NCBI GenBank assembly: GCA_037127255.1
Contig: JBANSL010000009.1
Coordinates: forward strand, 31,287,475 to 31,351,474
DNA: 64,000 nucleotides
Source: Persicaria tinctoria
Taxonomy: Eukaryota; Streptophyta; Magnoliopsida; Caryophyllales; Polygonaceae
Reading direction: 5' to 3'
The translations under genes were made by a program, and so were the position numbers. Shown here in pieces: positions 52,664 through 63,693 of this stretch. Each line of letters begins with the position of its first letter. Position 1 is the stretch's first letter. The notes beneath the pieces were generated by a model. The model had not been told where the DNA came from. It ran no database searches and saw nothing but the letters and a program-made list of their open reading frames with translations.

Positions 52664-53861
52664 ATATCCTAGTAATCAAGTAACACAATTCCTTAAGCTA
52701 ACATTCTTACTGTGAAGGCCATTAGTATTAAGTTGTTGAATGGTTGATAACACTACAAACATTGGTGGATCTATGGGGGACACAACGTACAAGCACTATC
52801 TTGCTTACATACTCACATGCCAAATAGTGATACAAGGGAAAAGAAAAAGATATGTAAAGGCCGCCAGGATTCTTCACGGGATGATTTGGCTGTCATTATC
52901 CAGATTATAGACCCTTTCTTCGCCCATGTTGACTTCCAGATCATCAACTTCATATTCTACTTCCAAGTCTTCTTCTTTGTCAAGATCCAGTTCTTGTATT
53001 ATTGACTCTTTGCTATCGGGATACTTGAGAGTCTGAGCTTTCGCTAAAAGTGGGCCTCTCATATAAGTCTAGTAATCATCATCAATAAAATCTTCGAACG
53101 CAGTTTCGTCAGCATCCGTACGTGTCTTATATCCGGCGTGATAAGATTCCTGCAAAATGTCCATAACAGGACCATCACTAGAGGAAACTGGACCCATTTA
53201 CACTTGAATTATATTTGTTCATTACACTCTTGTCAATATGTCTATTAAAAAAAAGAAATAATAGAAAATTAATTGAAAATTAAAGATAATAAAAGAATCA
53301 ATTGAACAACTCAAAAAAGAACTTGTGTTGGATTGCCACTATTTAAATATGGTACATGATTAGAAAAGAATCGCGATAAAAATAAAAAATAAGTCGAAAA
53401 AAGATCAATAACTATACGTCATTGTAAAGAAATGTGGCCATGAAATAGGGATTAAGTGGAACAGAATTGACTAAGCGGTAGAGTTTTGGAAATACTTGTT
53501 TTTCCATATTTCGTACCTTAGCTCCACGGAACAATATTGCTACTGCTGAAACATGGAATAATGGAAATCTTAAATTAAAACACTATGTATGGATGGTCTG
53601 AATGGCCTAAACAAGAATTATCGAACAGCGAACAACCAGAGCCTATTACTCACTACATCAGAAAATTTCCATAAATGAAAGATGTAAATCCATTGTAAAA
53701 AAAAATACGCATGTCTGATGAAAGTTGCTATCTGCTCCAATAATGAATCGTTGGTTTGACTGAATAACTCAAAAAAGACCCTATAGGGAAAATACACATT
53801 CTAGTTGATCGAATCTCTCTTTCAAGGAGTCAGCGGGGATTCGACTTCCCTTGGGGGTAGG
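52664..53861. other. Unassigned, possibly mosaic with organelle DNA
   Basis: Minus-strand frames 53,200-52,874 encode an acidic stretch (MGPVSSSDGPVMDIL..., a stop, then QELDLDKEEDLEVEYEVDDL) that I do not recognise. A plus-strand frame near 53,580-53,670 reads [19 protein letters not shown], and the style of 53,400-53,800 suggests plastid sequence, but I cannot place it. The junction with the rpl2 fragment is at GAAAC. Confidence 0.35.
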
Positions 53862-54759
53862 TGTTGTAGGAGGAAATCGAGTTCAATAAATAATAATATA
53901 AATCAAACCAGATTCGTGCCCACGCAAATACTTACAAGACTTCCTCCCGATGTAGCAACAGGAAGTCAAGATCGATACTCGAGGAAGCAGGTCAGCGGAT
54001 CACAGGTAGCGGATGAATCTCAGAGATAGAAGTCGACTCCAGAGTACTTGACCTCGACTAGGTGTAGTCGAGATAGGTCAGGCACAATCGAATTCGAGCA
54101 GGCAAGGGTCAATGGTGGTAGTCGATGTCGAGGAACCTACTTGACGTCGAGTAGTGTGGTCGAAGTCGAGTAAGGCTTGTCGATGTCGAGTACCTGCAGA
54201 GACAAAAACAACAGCGATCTTGCTCGATCGAATATTAGTATTCGACGTCGACCAGGGTTGGTCGAAATCGAGTAGAAAACAGAACGTAACGGATCGCAAA
54301 TTTTGAAATAAACAATGTAAAAGAAAACTTCCAAGATCGAGGTTTGAAACAACGACAACCAAACATGTATAAGGCAAGATAGAGAAATAATCATGCAATC
54401 ACATCAAAAGATTAAGCTTTTGCCTTTTCCAACAATTAGACAACTATCTCAAGAAACCCTAATTGTATCTACCAATTTTATGTTTATAATCCAAGTTGTT
54501 AACCTGAATCTCTATTTATTAGGTAATAAACATATAAAAGGTAGTAGATGATCAAAACACAATAAAGGTCGAATCTTTACCTCAAACACGCACGGCTATC
54601 GTCGGACTCACCCCGACTCTAGAAGTGGGCGAACTACTCGCTCTTCATCATAAGGAAACTCATGAATAATAAAAGGGAAATAACTTGCATTAATAAACTA
54701 AAATAAAGCTTACAACCGATCGAAGCCAATTCGGCTCTCGCTTTACAACTTCTCTCACC

Positions 54760-54811
<52 letters not shown>

Positions 54812-57639
54812 TCCTAACTGACCTACTCTTCTCTTGTGTGTAAATTGGAATGCATAAAAACTAGCCCCATGTGCTTTATTTATAGGCTTTAATCCTTGCT
54901 AGTCAAGGTAAGCAAATTCTATCTATCCCTAAAGATATAAATTTAGATAAAAGAAACATTAATCTAAAAAGGAAACAAATAAATCTTCATGTGGTGGATA
55001 AATCCTCTCTTCCATAGATAGATGTTGTGAGGAGGAAATCGAGTATGAAATAGATCAAACCAGATTCAGGCCCACGCAAATAAATACAAGACTCCTCCAA
55101 TGCAGTAATGGGAAGTCAGGATCGAATCCACGAGGAAGCGTGTCAGCAGATCTCAGGTAGGTGTAAATCTCACAGACAAAGCAGCAGAAAGACAGCAACA
55201 CAGAAACAAAGGGGCAGAAACAGAAATAAAACAGAAAAGAACAAACAAAAGAAAAGATCAAAACGAAAACAGAAAAGGCAAAGCAAAGCAGAAACAAAAG
55301 CGAGGACACCGAAGCTACTCGATCTCGAGTAACAGTCCTCTATATCGACTAAGGAGGTCGACAACAGAAACTCAGAAACGAAAGCAGACAACTCGATGTA
55401 GACAAGTTCGTACTCGATATCGAGTAGAGGCTACTCTGTATCGACCAAAAACTCCTCTGTATCGACTAGCAAGACAAAACTGTAAATCGCAAATTCGAAC
55501 CCAAACTCAGAAATTTAACAGAAATAAACTCAATATGCTAAAAGACTTCAAAAGCCAGGGTATCATCACCACAACGATAACCATGCAAAGTAATACACAA
55601 AGGCATAAAAGATCATGCTTTCCATCAAAATAACTTTCGTTATTAGCAAATATGCATATAGAGGCTTTCGCATAAACCCTAATTGTTACTAACACTTTTC
55701 ACATAATTAATCCAAGTTGCATTAAGATCACTTTTGCTTCAATAATACAAACAAGGATCACCTTCAACTCTCGCAAAAGAATCATGCTCATAGGGATAGA
55801 AGACGAATTGCACAAAAAAATCTGACCTTTACCGCATCACCTCACATAGCCACCGTCGGGCTCACCCCAGCCCCAGAAGTAGGTGGACTACTCACGCCTC
55901 ATCGCAATCGCAGACATTGATGTATGAAAAGAACGAAATTGCATTAAAACTAAATTCAAAGCCTTTACAATCCCGGCAATCCAATTTTCGTTGAACGCCA
56001 AAACCCTAAAATCTTTGAACTCCTCAAACTTCTCTGTGGAACTACTTCTCTAGCTTCTGAATTGAATGAATAAAAACCAGCCCCTAGGGCTTTATTTATA
56101 GGCTTCCAATCCTCGCTATCCAAGGATAGAATCATCTATCTCTATATCTAAATGCTTAAAAGATAAATAAAAGCAATAAAGGAATTTAATCTAAAAGGAA
56201 AAGATAAATCTAAACTAGGTAAGTCTTCTTCATGTTGATAGATCTCCCTTCCATGGATAGATGATGATAGATCTCGGCCCACTCGACATCCTTCGTGCCC
56301 AAGGAATCCCAGCTCTACTCGGACTGCTCAAACCGAGTAACGCGGCTCGACATGTCTACTCGATATCGACCACAGCTACTCGATATCGAGTACCAGGGTT
56401 CGTCGACTTGGTCTGGCTGGGTGACTCTGCTCGACAAGGCTCGGAGGTCTGGTCGATATCGACCACGGCTACTCTGTATCGAGTAGAGGTGGTCTGCGTC
56501 TTCGTCCTCGGTTTCTTGGCTTGGCACAGCTCGTCGACTCCGGACATGGCTCCGAAGTGTGGTCGATCTCGACTAGAGGTACTCGAGATCGAGTAAGGTT
56601 CCAGAGTCGGGTTGTCTCTGACTCAGTGTCCTCGATCAGCTCTGCTCGACCAGGTGTGCTCGACCAGCACTCGTCGAGATCGAGTAGATGCTAGTCGATC
56701 TCGAGTAGAGTTCTCTCAGCGTTCCGCTCTGTTCTTGAAACGCACTTTCCCGAGTCATCGTTCGTCGGATTGACACATATGACCATGCGTTAGAAAGCTC
56801 TTTCCGAGGGCTACAACTCTAATGAAGACATCAAAGCTTGATTCAGAATGAAGAATGGTGAAAAATGGCGTTTTCTCCAGCTGCAACATCCATAGCTTCT
56901 CCATTAGTTTCCTTTAAGCTCCAAAGTGCGTCCGATTTCTGCGAAATATAACCAAAACTTGTGTAGACCTCCATATATTGCAAATAAGTGTAAACTACAC
57001 AAATTCTATATTGTTCTAACCCAAATGCATGCAATGTATGCAGAAATCGATATAAAAGTAGGTGTAAAACATGGAAAATTAGGCTCACAACAATAGATCT
57101 TGATAAAATTCGTAGATGATCCGGCCTTGCTTCGTGCCCAAGAAATCTACACACCCTGGGATTGACCCAACGGACTCGGGGCCCAAAATAGCATAGTCGA
57201 CGTCGACCAGGTTTAGTCGACGTCGAGTAGGGTCCTCGATCTCGAGTGATCTTCAGCGTCTCGAGTTCTCTTCTCCTCGTCGAGCGCGGGTAATCGTCCA
57301 GGTCTGGTCGACGTCGAGTAGGTGTACTCGACGTCGAGTACAGCTCGTGCTCGAGTGGTTGTGTGTTCAGTCCTCGACTTGATCTTGCCCTCTGCTGTAG
57401 TCGACTTCGAGTAGTCCTAGTCGATGACGAGTAGAATTTTACCTTCGTCTCTTCTTTTGGTTTCGTCCCAGAATGACTCCAAATTTTGCAATATTAAACC
57501 AAAACTCGTGTAGATCTCTATTTATGACAAATAAGCTTATACTACACAAATTTAACATATTCCCAACCCGAAATATGCAATTTACTTAGAATAAGGAGCT
57601 GATATGCGCATAGAAACATGGTTACTTTAGTGGACATCA
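53862..57639 (-). repeat. Diverged gypsy-type LTR (X1), split by a solo LTR
   Basis: Minus-strand LTR, plus-strand ends TGTTGTAGGAGG (53862) and GTGGACATCA (57639). Removing the inserted solo LTR leaves ~1.70 kb, the size of the array LTRs, with the same order: leader, CT tract (54,765-54,806), TATA-like TTATTTATAGG (about 54,879), and a palindrome-rich U3 (54,130-54,270 and 57,190-57,430). A purine tract (minus CTTAAGTGTGGGGTGATT) follows at 57,640. Clearly the same superfamily as the array but diverged; its dyads favour TCGACGTCGA and TCGATGTCGA. Confidence 0.85.
55023..57092 (-). mobile_element. Solo LTR (X2) inserted in X1
   Basis: 2,070 bp from TGTTGTGAGG to CTCACAACA, flanked by a perfect 5-bp duplication ATAGA (55018-55022 and 57093-57097), and no internal region. 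This is the product of recombination between the two LTRs of a complete element. It has its own palindrome cluster at 56,355-56,710, and at 56,700-57,092 its end matches the array LTRs closely. Confidence 0.93.
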
Positions 57640-58167
57640 AATCACCCCACACTTAAGCTTGCTTGTCCCTAAACAATAACTTGGATGGTCACTTAGGGGA
57701 AGAATTCAAAACTCTCAACATCATTGATTCATTCTTATAGACCCCTGCAATCAATTACCATCATCGAAAAGGTACTAATGTCAAAAATTCATGCATGTGC
57801 AATAAAAGCAACATCTACTCACAAAAGGAGGGTTATGCAAAAACAATTTATAGGTGACAAAGCAACAATAATCAAGAGGACTTTAATTAAGCTCATTAAG
57901 GAGTAGATTTGGTAAAAGGCTAAATGTGGGCAATTTTGGCAATGTGGTGCTTGATAATCCGGGGAAATGAAGTAACTTCCAAACTTTCATACCACATTTC
58001 TTCTTCCTTTGATTTCTCACCTTTTGCTCAATCACTCATTGCTTTTTTTTTTTCAACAATAATGCTTTTACATCTCTAACCTCAGCACTGCCTTCTCGCG
58101 AGTCGCAAACATGGGTGTCATGAATGGCCCCGGATACTTAGTGCTTTGTACTCCTCCCTTGGTGTCT
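57640..58167 (-). mobile_element. Internal fragment of X1 (3' noncoding)
   Basis: Polypurine tract then ~500 bp homologous to 6,829-7,350 of the array internal region (for example GGTGTCATGAATGGCCCCGG is shared). It breaks off at 58,167 where an oppositely oriented TGTTGTGAGCC begins. Confidence 0.8.
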
Positions 58168-59668
58168 GTTGTGAGCCTAATTTGCCATGTTTTATACTTA
58201 CTTTTATAGCAATTTCTGCATGCATTTCATATCATTGGGCTAGAATAGTACAGAATCTATGTAGTTTACGCTTATTTTCTAAATTATGGAATCTACACTA
58301 GTTTTTGTTTAATTTCGCAGAAATCGAGGCGTTTTACAACAATTCGGAGAGAGGATGAAAAGCTCGAAGTCAACTATAAAAAGAGAGAGGTCGAGTGGAG
58401 CAAATCGAGCAGAAACACCAGAAATCGACCCAGACAATTGGAGCAGAACAGAACAGGTCGATATCGACCACATTTGGTCGATATCGAGTCAGCACTGGTC
58501 GATTTCCACTCCGAGGTCCTGAAATCCGAATCTGCGAAGGTAAGCTAAGGTACTGATATTTCTTCTCCTGTTTCAATTAAAGATTTATCTATACATGGGA
58601 GGGGTTTGCCTTGGTATGTGCGCTTATGCAAGGTTTCCAATGACGATCCTATGGAATATGAAGTAGGAGACAAAGTCTATGTCTCCAAATCAAATGATCA
58701 TTGGTTCCCTAACAAGTTTAAAAAGAAGAAGATGAGACCTTTCACGGTGGACAAAATCCATTCCGGAGGACTACAGCTGATGGACAAGAATGAAGTCTTG
58801 TTTGAAGCCCAAGCTACATGGGCCCTGCAGATGCCACCTTGAGCTTAATGGAGAAAGTCGGCCTAGCGACTATAAAGTCTAGAGCTTGTAAATAAAACAC
58901 TTGGATTTTGAATTTTTGGACACTGCTTTTGGTTTTTGGTTTTTGGACATTATTTTTAAGTTTTTCTATTGTGGGTATTTTTGTTTCTAACAATTTTTGC
59001 AGGTACAAAGAAGCAGCAGATTCACTCGAAATCGAGTAGTTTTGGTCGATATCGACCAGGTCACTCGAAATCGACCAGTTCTGCAGAAACATTGCCACTC
59101 GATTCCGACGATCAGCCCACCTGTCTAGTGAGTCTCTTTCTTTAACCTTGTTTTTATATAATGAGGACACTGTAATGTTTAAGTATAGGGTGGGGGAAGG
59201 GCTTACTTCATGCATATTTGACTTTATTTGACATATGTGTGGATATTTTTATGTATTTCTCGAATTGCATCTACATGGCTATTTTACAATTCATTATCAA
59301 TTTATGTGCTTATATGCATGTTTTCCAAAGTTCATAGAAAAATCACCCCAGTTGAATTTTTTTTTGAATAAGTGGTCATGGAATCTTTAATTGAACTCGA
59401 TAATGCAAAATTGGATTCATTAGAGATATAACATGAAATTGCCTAGTAAAGGGAAGTCATAATGAAGTGGATATTTTTATGAAAACCATGAAAGGAGGTA
59501 AAATTTGAAGTTGATTTTGACATGTTGCATGATAAGAGGATGGAGGACTTTATATTTTCCATACAATATTCATATTGTTTATATTCCAAACCATACCTAT
59601 GCTTATGCATCACAAAATCCATATTGAATCTTATTTCAATTATTGCTCCACATGATCTAAATATTGCC
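58168..59668 (+). mobile_element. Inverted gypsy-type fragment: LTR start, integrase end, 3' region
   Basis: Plus-strand segment beginning like the array LTR on its coding strand (TGTTGTGAGCCTAATTTGCC), with dyads at about 58,457-58,490. It jumps within ~420 bp to an integrase-like C-terminus (58,606-58,842) and then to sequence homologous to the reverse of the array's noncoding internal region. Most of the LTR and pol is therefore deleted. Dyads reappear at 59,020-59,080. It is cut at 59,668 by the CACTA element. Confidence 0.7.
58606..58842 (+). pseudogene. Gypsy integrase C-terminal-like fragment
   Basis: Frame reading MPWYVRLCKVSNDDP then EYEVGDKVYVSKSNDHW, PNKFKKKKMRPFTVDKI and a stop at 58,842. 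The GDKV...W..NKFK...GPF-V pattern (here RPFTV) is that of the SH3-like integrase C-terminus in Ty3/gypsy elements of the Athila type, which helps bind the LTR ends. Everything upstream of pol is missing. The sequence after the stop (TCGGCCTAGCGACTATAAA) is shared with the downstream side of the array's 243-codon ORF, tying both to one ancestor. Confidence 0.6.
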
Positions 59669-59689
59669 CACTACCAAAAACACAGGAAA

Positions 59690-60440
59690 TAGCCACGGGT
59701 TTTTAGCCACGTCGTACAGTCGTTGCTAAATCCGTAGCTCATAGCCACGACTATAGCTACGGCCTGACATGCCGTATCTATAATAGCGTCGGCTGAAAAT
59801 ATTCGTGGCAAACCCCGTGGCTAGAGATGAAGGAATAATTTCGTGTCCAAAATGTCGTGGTTTTTAGCCACGAATATAAGTGCCGTGGCTGGTGTCATGG
59901 CTGTTAGCCACGGCGTTGGCCACAGTCACATGTTCCGTGGCCGAATTCGGTGCCATTTTTGGCGAGTCTTACCTGACGTGTCAATATAGCCACGAATTCA
60001 GCCACGAATCATATCCGTTGCTATACTCGTGGCTAAGAATGTGAGGCAATTAGCAATATATGACCAGAGTTGGAGGTGAACAACCACGAATTTAGCCACT
60101 GTTGGAATATCCGTGGCTGTATTCGACGCTAACAAAGACGCCCATTATCTTTTTTGGTGTATCCGAATTGAGGAAATTCACAAAAAGGGTCAAAAGATAT
60201 ATATTCACTCAATCTGAATGGTCAAGCCCAAATTAAATATCAATTTGTAAGCCCAAAATCTCACAAAAAATGGTGGGGCCAAAAGATATAGTCCAGCCCA
60301 ATTTTAGAGAGTCAAAGCCCAAAAAGAGTCAAGCCCATTAGTATTAGTCAAAGCCCATATGGAAGCCCCAATTAATAGCCCTCGACGTATAAAGGAGCCC
60401 ATTCTTAGTAGCCACGAAAACGGCCGTGGCTAATTCCGTG
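59690..60440. repeat. CACTA subterminal repeat region
   Basis: Many short copies of TAGCCACG(G/A) and its complement CGTGGCTA, the kind of array to which the TNPA-type protein of En/Spm elements binds. Roughly every 20-60 bp a copy can be seen, in both orientations. Confidence 0.85.
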
Positions 60441-61170
60441 GCTATTTTCAGTTGAGGTCATTCAATGCAAATTGTACTTTCTACTTCAATTCGGTCACTT
60501 TTACTGGAGGGTGAAAGCACACTGCTCGCACAGAGCAATTGTCGTCTTCTCTCCACAGTGCAATGGAGGATTGGTGGGTTTGAAGAGCCATTTTTGAAGA
60601 GAGGTATGTGTCACATACATATAAATTATATTATATATTTAATATATTATGAATGTATATACATATATATTATGTGGGTGCTATGTGAGAAATATAATTA
60701 TACATAGGTATTTAAATGGAATTTGAAGAGTGTATAGATCTACATCTTACTTAGTTGTATTTTGATTTTTGGAATTTTTAATTAGACTTTTAATAGTATA
60801 TATATAATTTAACACTTAAATGGTTAATTAGTTGTATAGATCTACATCATATTACTTAGTTGTATAGATCTAAATAATTTGAAAATTTGGAGAGTGTAAA
60901 ATTGTTTGTGTTATGGAATTTGTGTATATATAATTGATTTTTAAATAATATAGACTTTTAAGAGTAATGTAATTAACACTTAAAATTGTTACTATAGATC
61001 CACATAATTACTAGCTTATATAGTTGTATAGATCTATGTAGTTGTGTATAGATCTACTTATTATTATATATAATGTACAATAATTTGTATAAAGTTGAAT
61101 ATAATTTTATTTATAGTACTTAGTTTATATATTTTACATATGTACAGAAATTGAATTGGGGAAGTGCAAT
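60441..61170 (+). other. CACTA leader exon and intron
   Basis: After the repeat region a short unrepetitive stretch ends in TTTGAAGAGAG|GTATGT near 60,604. An AT-rich ~540-bp intron follows and ends at TATGTACAG (61,138-61,146) just before the transposase ATG at 61171. This fits a 5' UTR intron; inferred. Confidence 0.5.
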
Positions 61171-62927
61171 ATGGATGATCGAGCGTGGATGTATGAAGGA
61201 TTAAACGATGAAATACTTGAAAGGGGTGGATGAATTTTTTTAGTTTGCATTGGAGCATCCACTTTATGTCGATGAAGGCAAGATTAAATGTCCCTGTTGG
61301 CGATGCAATAATTGCAAATGGTACGGAGCAGATGAGGTTAAGAGGCATTTATATCATCGTGGGTTTATGAGTGATTATCAATGCTGGACAACACATGGTG
61401 AAACTATCGCGCCTTCAAACCCGCAATTGTCTATGTATGATCAGTTAACGGGAGAATAAAGGATGGTGTTTGACATTGCAGGTCCGAATTTTGTTGTATA
61501 TATCATATATTTGTTTTAATGTTCGATGGAAATGATGTTGAGTATCCAATTCAAGAATTTAAATCATGGGGTTTTCGAAATTGCAGGTCTGAGCTTTGTT
61601 CCGCCTCCTCGTTGGTTTAATGTTGACGGAAATGATGGTGAATTCCAAGAAGCTAATCATGGTGAAGACATGATGACAGACGAGGCTGATCTCTTAGCAA
61701 CACAATTTGCAGAAGTGCTCAAAGCCGCCGATGCCCCGGTGTTTGAAGGTTGTACTTCACATACGCAATTATCCTTTGTGAGTCGACTTATGAGCTTGAA
61801 GTGTGAATATAATGTCCCCCAACCACTCTTAAATGGATTCATGCAATTGTTTGATGAAGTGTTGCCTTCTAACCATAAGATTCCCACTAGTTACTATGAA
61901 ACTGAGAAGATGGTTCGAAGTTTGGGTCTGCTAGTGGAAAGAATAGCCATGTGCCCTAATGGTTGTATGTTGTATTGGAAGAATGATGCCAATGAAGAAT
62001 CGTGTAGGTTTTGTGGGCATGCAAGATATAAAGTTGCGAGTAATGGAAGACGCACTACACACCAAGTGTTATTCTACTTACCTCTAACTCCGAGACTTCA
62101 GAGATTATATGCTTCTGAGGTGACAGCTAGCCACATGACTTGGCATGCAGAACATGTAACAGTAGAGGGAATGATGTCTCATCCGTCAGATGGAGATGCT
62201 TGGAAAAGGTTAGACACAAAGCATCCTGATTTTGCTTTAGAAGCTCGTAATATTCGTTTGGGTTTATGCACTGATGGCTTTGCTACCTTCAAAAAAAGTG
62301 GACATATTTATTCTTCTTGGCCGGTTATTGTTACTCCTTACAATCTTCCACCTCATATGTGCATGAAAACGGAGCATATGTTTATGTCATTGATAGTGCC
62401 AGGACCGAAAAACCCGAAGAAGTTGATTGATGTTTGCCTCCAACCTCTCATTGATGAGTTGATGCACTTGTGGGAGGTCGGTGTACCTACTTATGATGTC
62501 TCGAGGAGAGAGAACTTCATTATGCGTGCAACTCTACTTTGGACAATAAGAGATTTCCCTGCATATGCTATTTTATCAGGATGGAGCACTGCTGGTTTGA
62601 TGGCATGTCCGATTTGTATGGAATCAGGATCTGATTGTTTTCGGCTGAAAAATGGAAGGAAGGCTACATGGTTTGATTGCCATAGAAAATTTTTAGACAT
62701 TGACAATCCCTTTCGTAGAAATAAGAAGGACTTCTATCGAGGGCATGCAGAGACATCGTTTCCACCGCCAATGCTAACGGGGGAGCAGATGTGGGAGCGG
62801 GTATGTCAGTTGCCTACGGTCATTGATGATCCTTTTCACACGTCACCAGACTATGGGATTTCGCATAAGTGGACTAAGCAGAGTATTTTCTGGAGACTTC
62901 CGTATTGGAAGGACCTTCTTATCCGTC
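61171..62927 (+). pseudogene. CACTA TNP2-type transposase, 5' frameshift and 3' loss
   Basis: ATG 61171 opens MDDRAWMYEGLNDEILERG, the transposase-associated domain. A 1-nt slip in a G run near 61,228 and a TAG follow, then EHPLYVDEGKIKCPCWRCNN and HLYHRGFMSDYQCW. From 61,526 one frame of ~467 codons holds the TNP2 (Transposase_21) region: RLYASEVTASHMTWHAEH, RLGLCTDGFATFK, YNLPPHMCMK, PGPKNPKKLIDVCLQPLIDE, FPAYAILSGWSTAGLMACPI and WRLPYWKDLLIRHNL. In the family the next residues are normally an LDVMHIEKNV-like motif; here the sequence changes at ~62,928 to an unrelated stretch and stops at 63,043. A duplicated ~100-bp segment lies at 61,463-61,640. Probably inactive. Confidence 0.9.
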
Positions 62928-63039
62928 ACAATCTCTCATTCTCTCAATCTCCAGCTCTCATCTCTCCAGAAACCCTCTCTCAATCTCTCAATCTCACAAA
63001 TTGCGAAGATGAGGGGAGGCTTAAGGAGATCTTCTCGCC

Positions 63040-63693
63040 ATGACACAAGCCGCCGCCACTGGCTCTACTCCGGCGCCCCCTCCCGCCAATGCCCCCCAAC
63101 CCGTTATTTCACCTGCTACATCTCAGGTGCCCTCATCGGCTAGATCCCCGGCCAGGGTAAAGGCAAGGGCCACCACTCGAGTGACCTCTCCTACCAGGGG
63201 CTCCAAATGTGCTAGCGCAGTGACCTCCTACTCCCAAGATGTTGAACCCAACCAAGCTTCTGCAACATCCCGTCCCTCTGGCAGGCCCTCCAAACGGGCG
63301 GACGTAGCATCCACAACCCACAACCCCCCCTCCCGAGCCTCCCAACCCTCTGCCTCCCAAGGGATTGAAACCACTCAACCCTCCGCCTCCCATTGTACTA
63401 AAACCACCCAACCCTCCGCCTCCCAATGTACTGAAACCACCCAAGCGCCTGCTACCTCCCAGCCCTCTGCCTCTCAAGCTCCTGGAACCTCTCGTGGTTT
63501 GCCAGATTCTCCATCTCCATCACCGGTTTGTGAAGGGGGCTCGTCATCCGAGACAAAAGACCACGCCAGAGAAAATGAGGATGCCTCAGAGCTTGTCGAA
63601 GGACACAAAGACGAGGAAGACGCCAGAGAAAATGAGGAAAAAGCCCCACGATGGAACAAACCAGTCTCCTTTTCACTGGTCAATGGATCGTAA
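63040..63693 (+). CDS. Ser/Pro/Thr/Gln-rich protein of the CACTA element (217 aa)
   Basis: ATG 63040 opens MTQAAATGSTPAPPPANAP. The protein is rich in Pro, Ser, Thr and Gln, with about five imperfect repeats of QPSAS(Q/H)-x-x-x-TT, then an acidic C-terminus with a repeated DARENE phrase. A CT-rich, leader-like stretch precedes it (62,930-63,005). It looks like the N-terminal part of a second CACTA gene (TNPA-like), but no diagnostic domain is visible. It overlaps the last codon of the TNP2 frame. The stop at 63,691-63,693 may be bypassed by splicing beyond the window. Confidence 0.5.
   Translation: MTQAAATGSTPAPPPANAPQPVISPATSQVPSSARSPARVKARATTRVTSPTRGSKCASAVTSYSQDVEPNQASATSRPSGRPSKRADVASTTHNPPSRASQPSASQGIETTQPSASHCTKTTQPSASQCTETTQAPATSQPSASQAPGTSRGLPDSPSPSPVCEGGSSSETKDHARENEDASELVEGHKDEEDARENEEKAPRWNKPVSFSLVNGS

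Noticed and set aside
63133..63477. Gly-rich minus-strand frame
   Set aside because: Antisense of the Pro/Ser repeat region of the second CACTA ORF.
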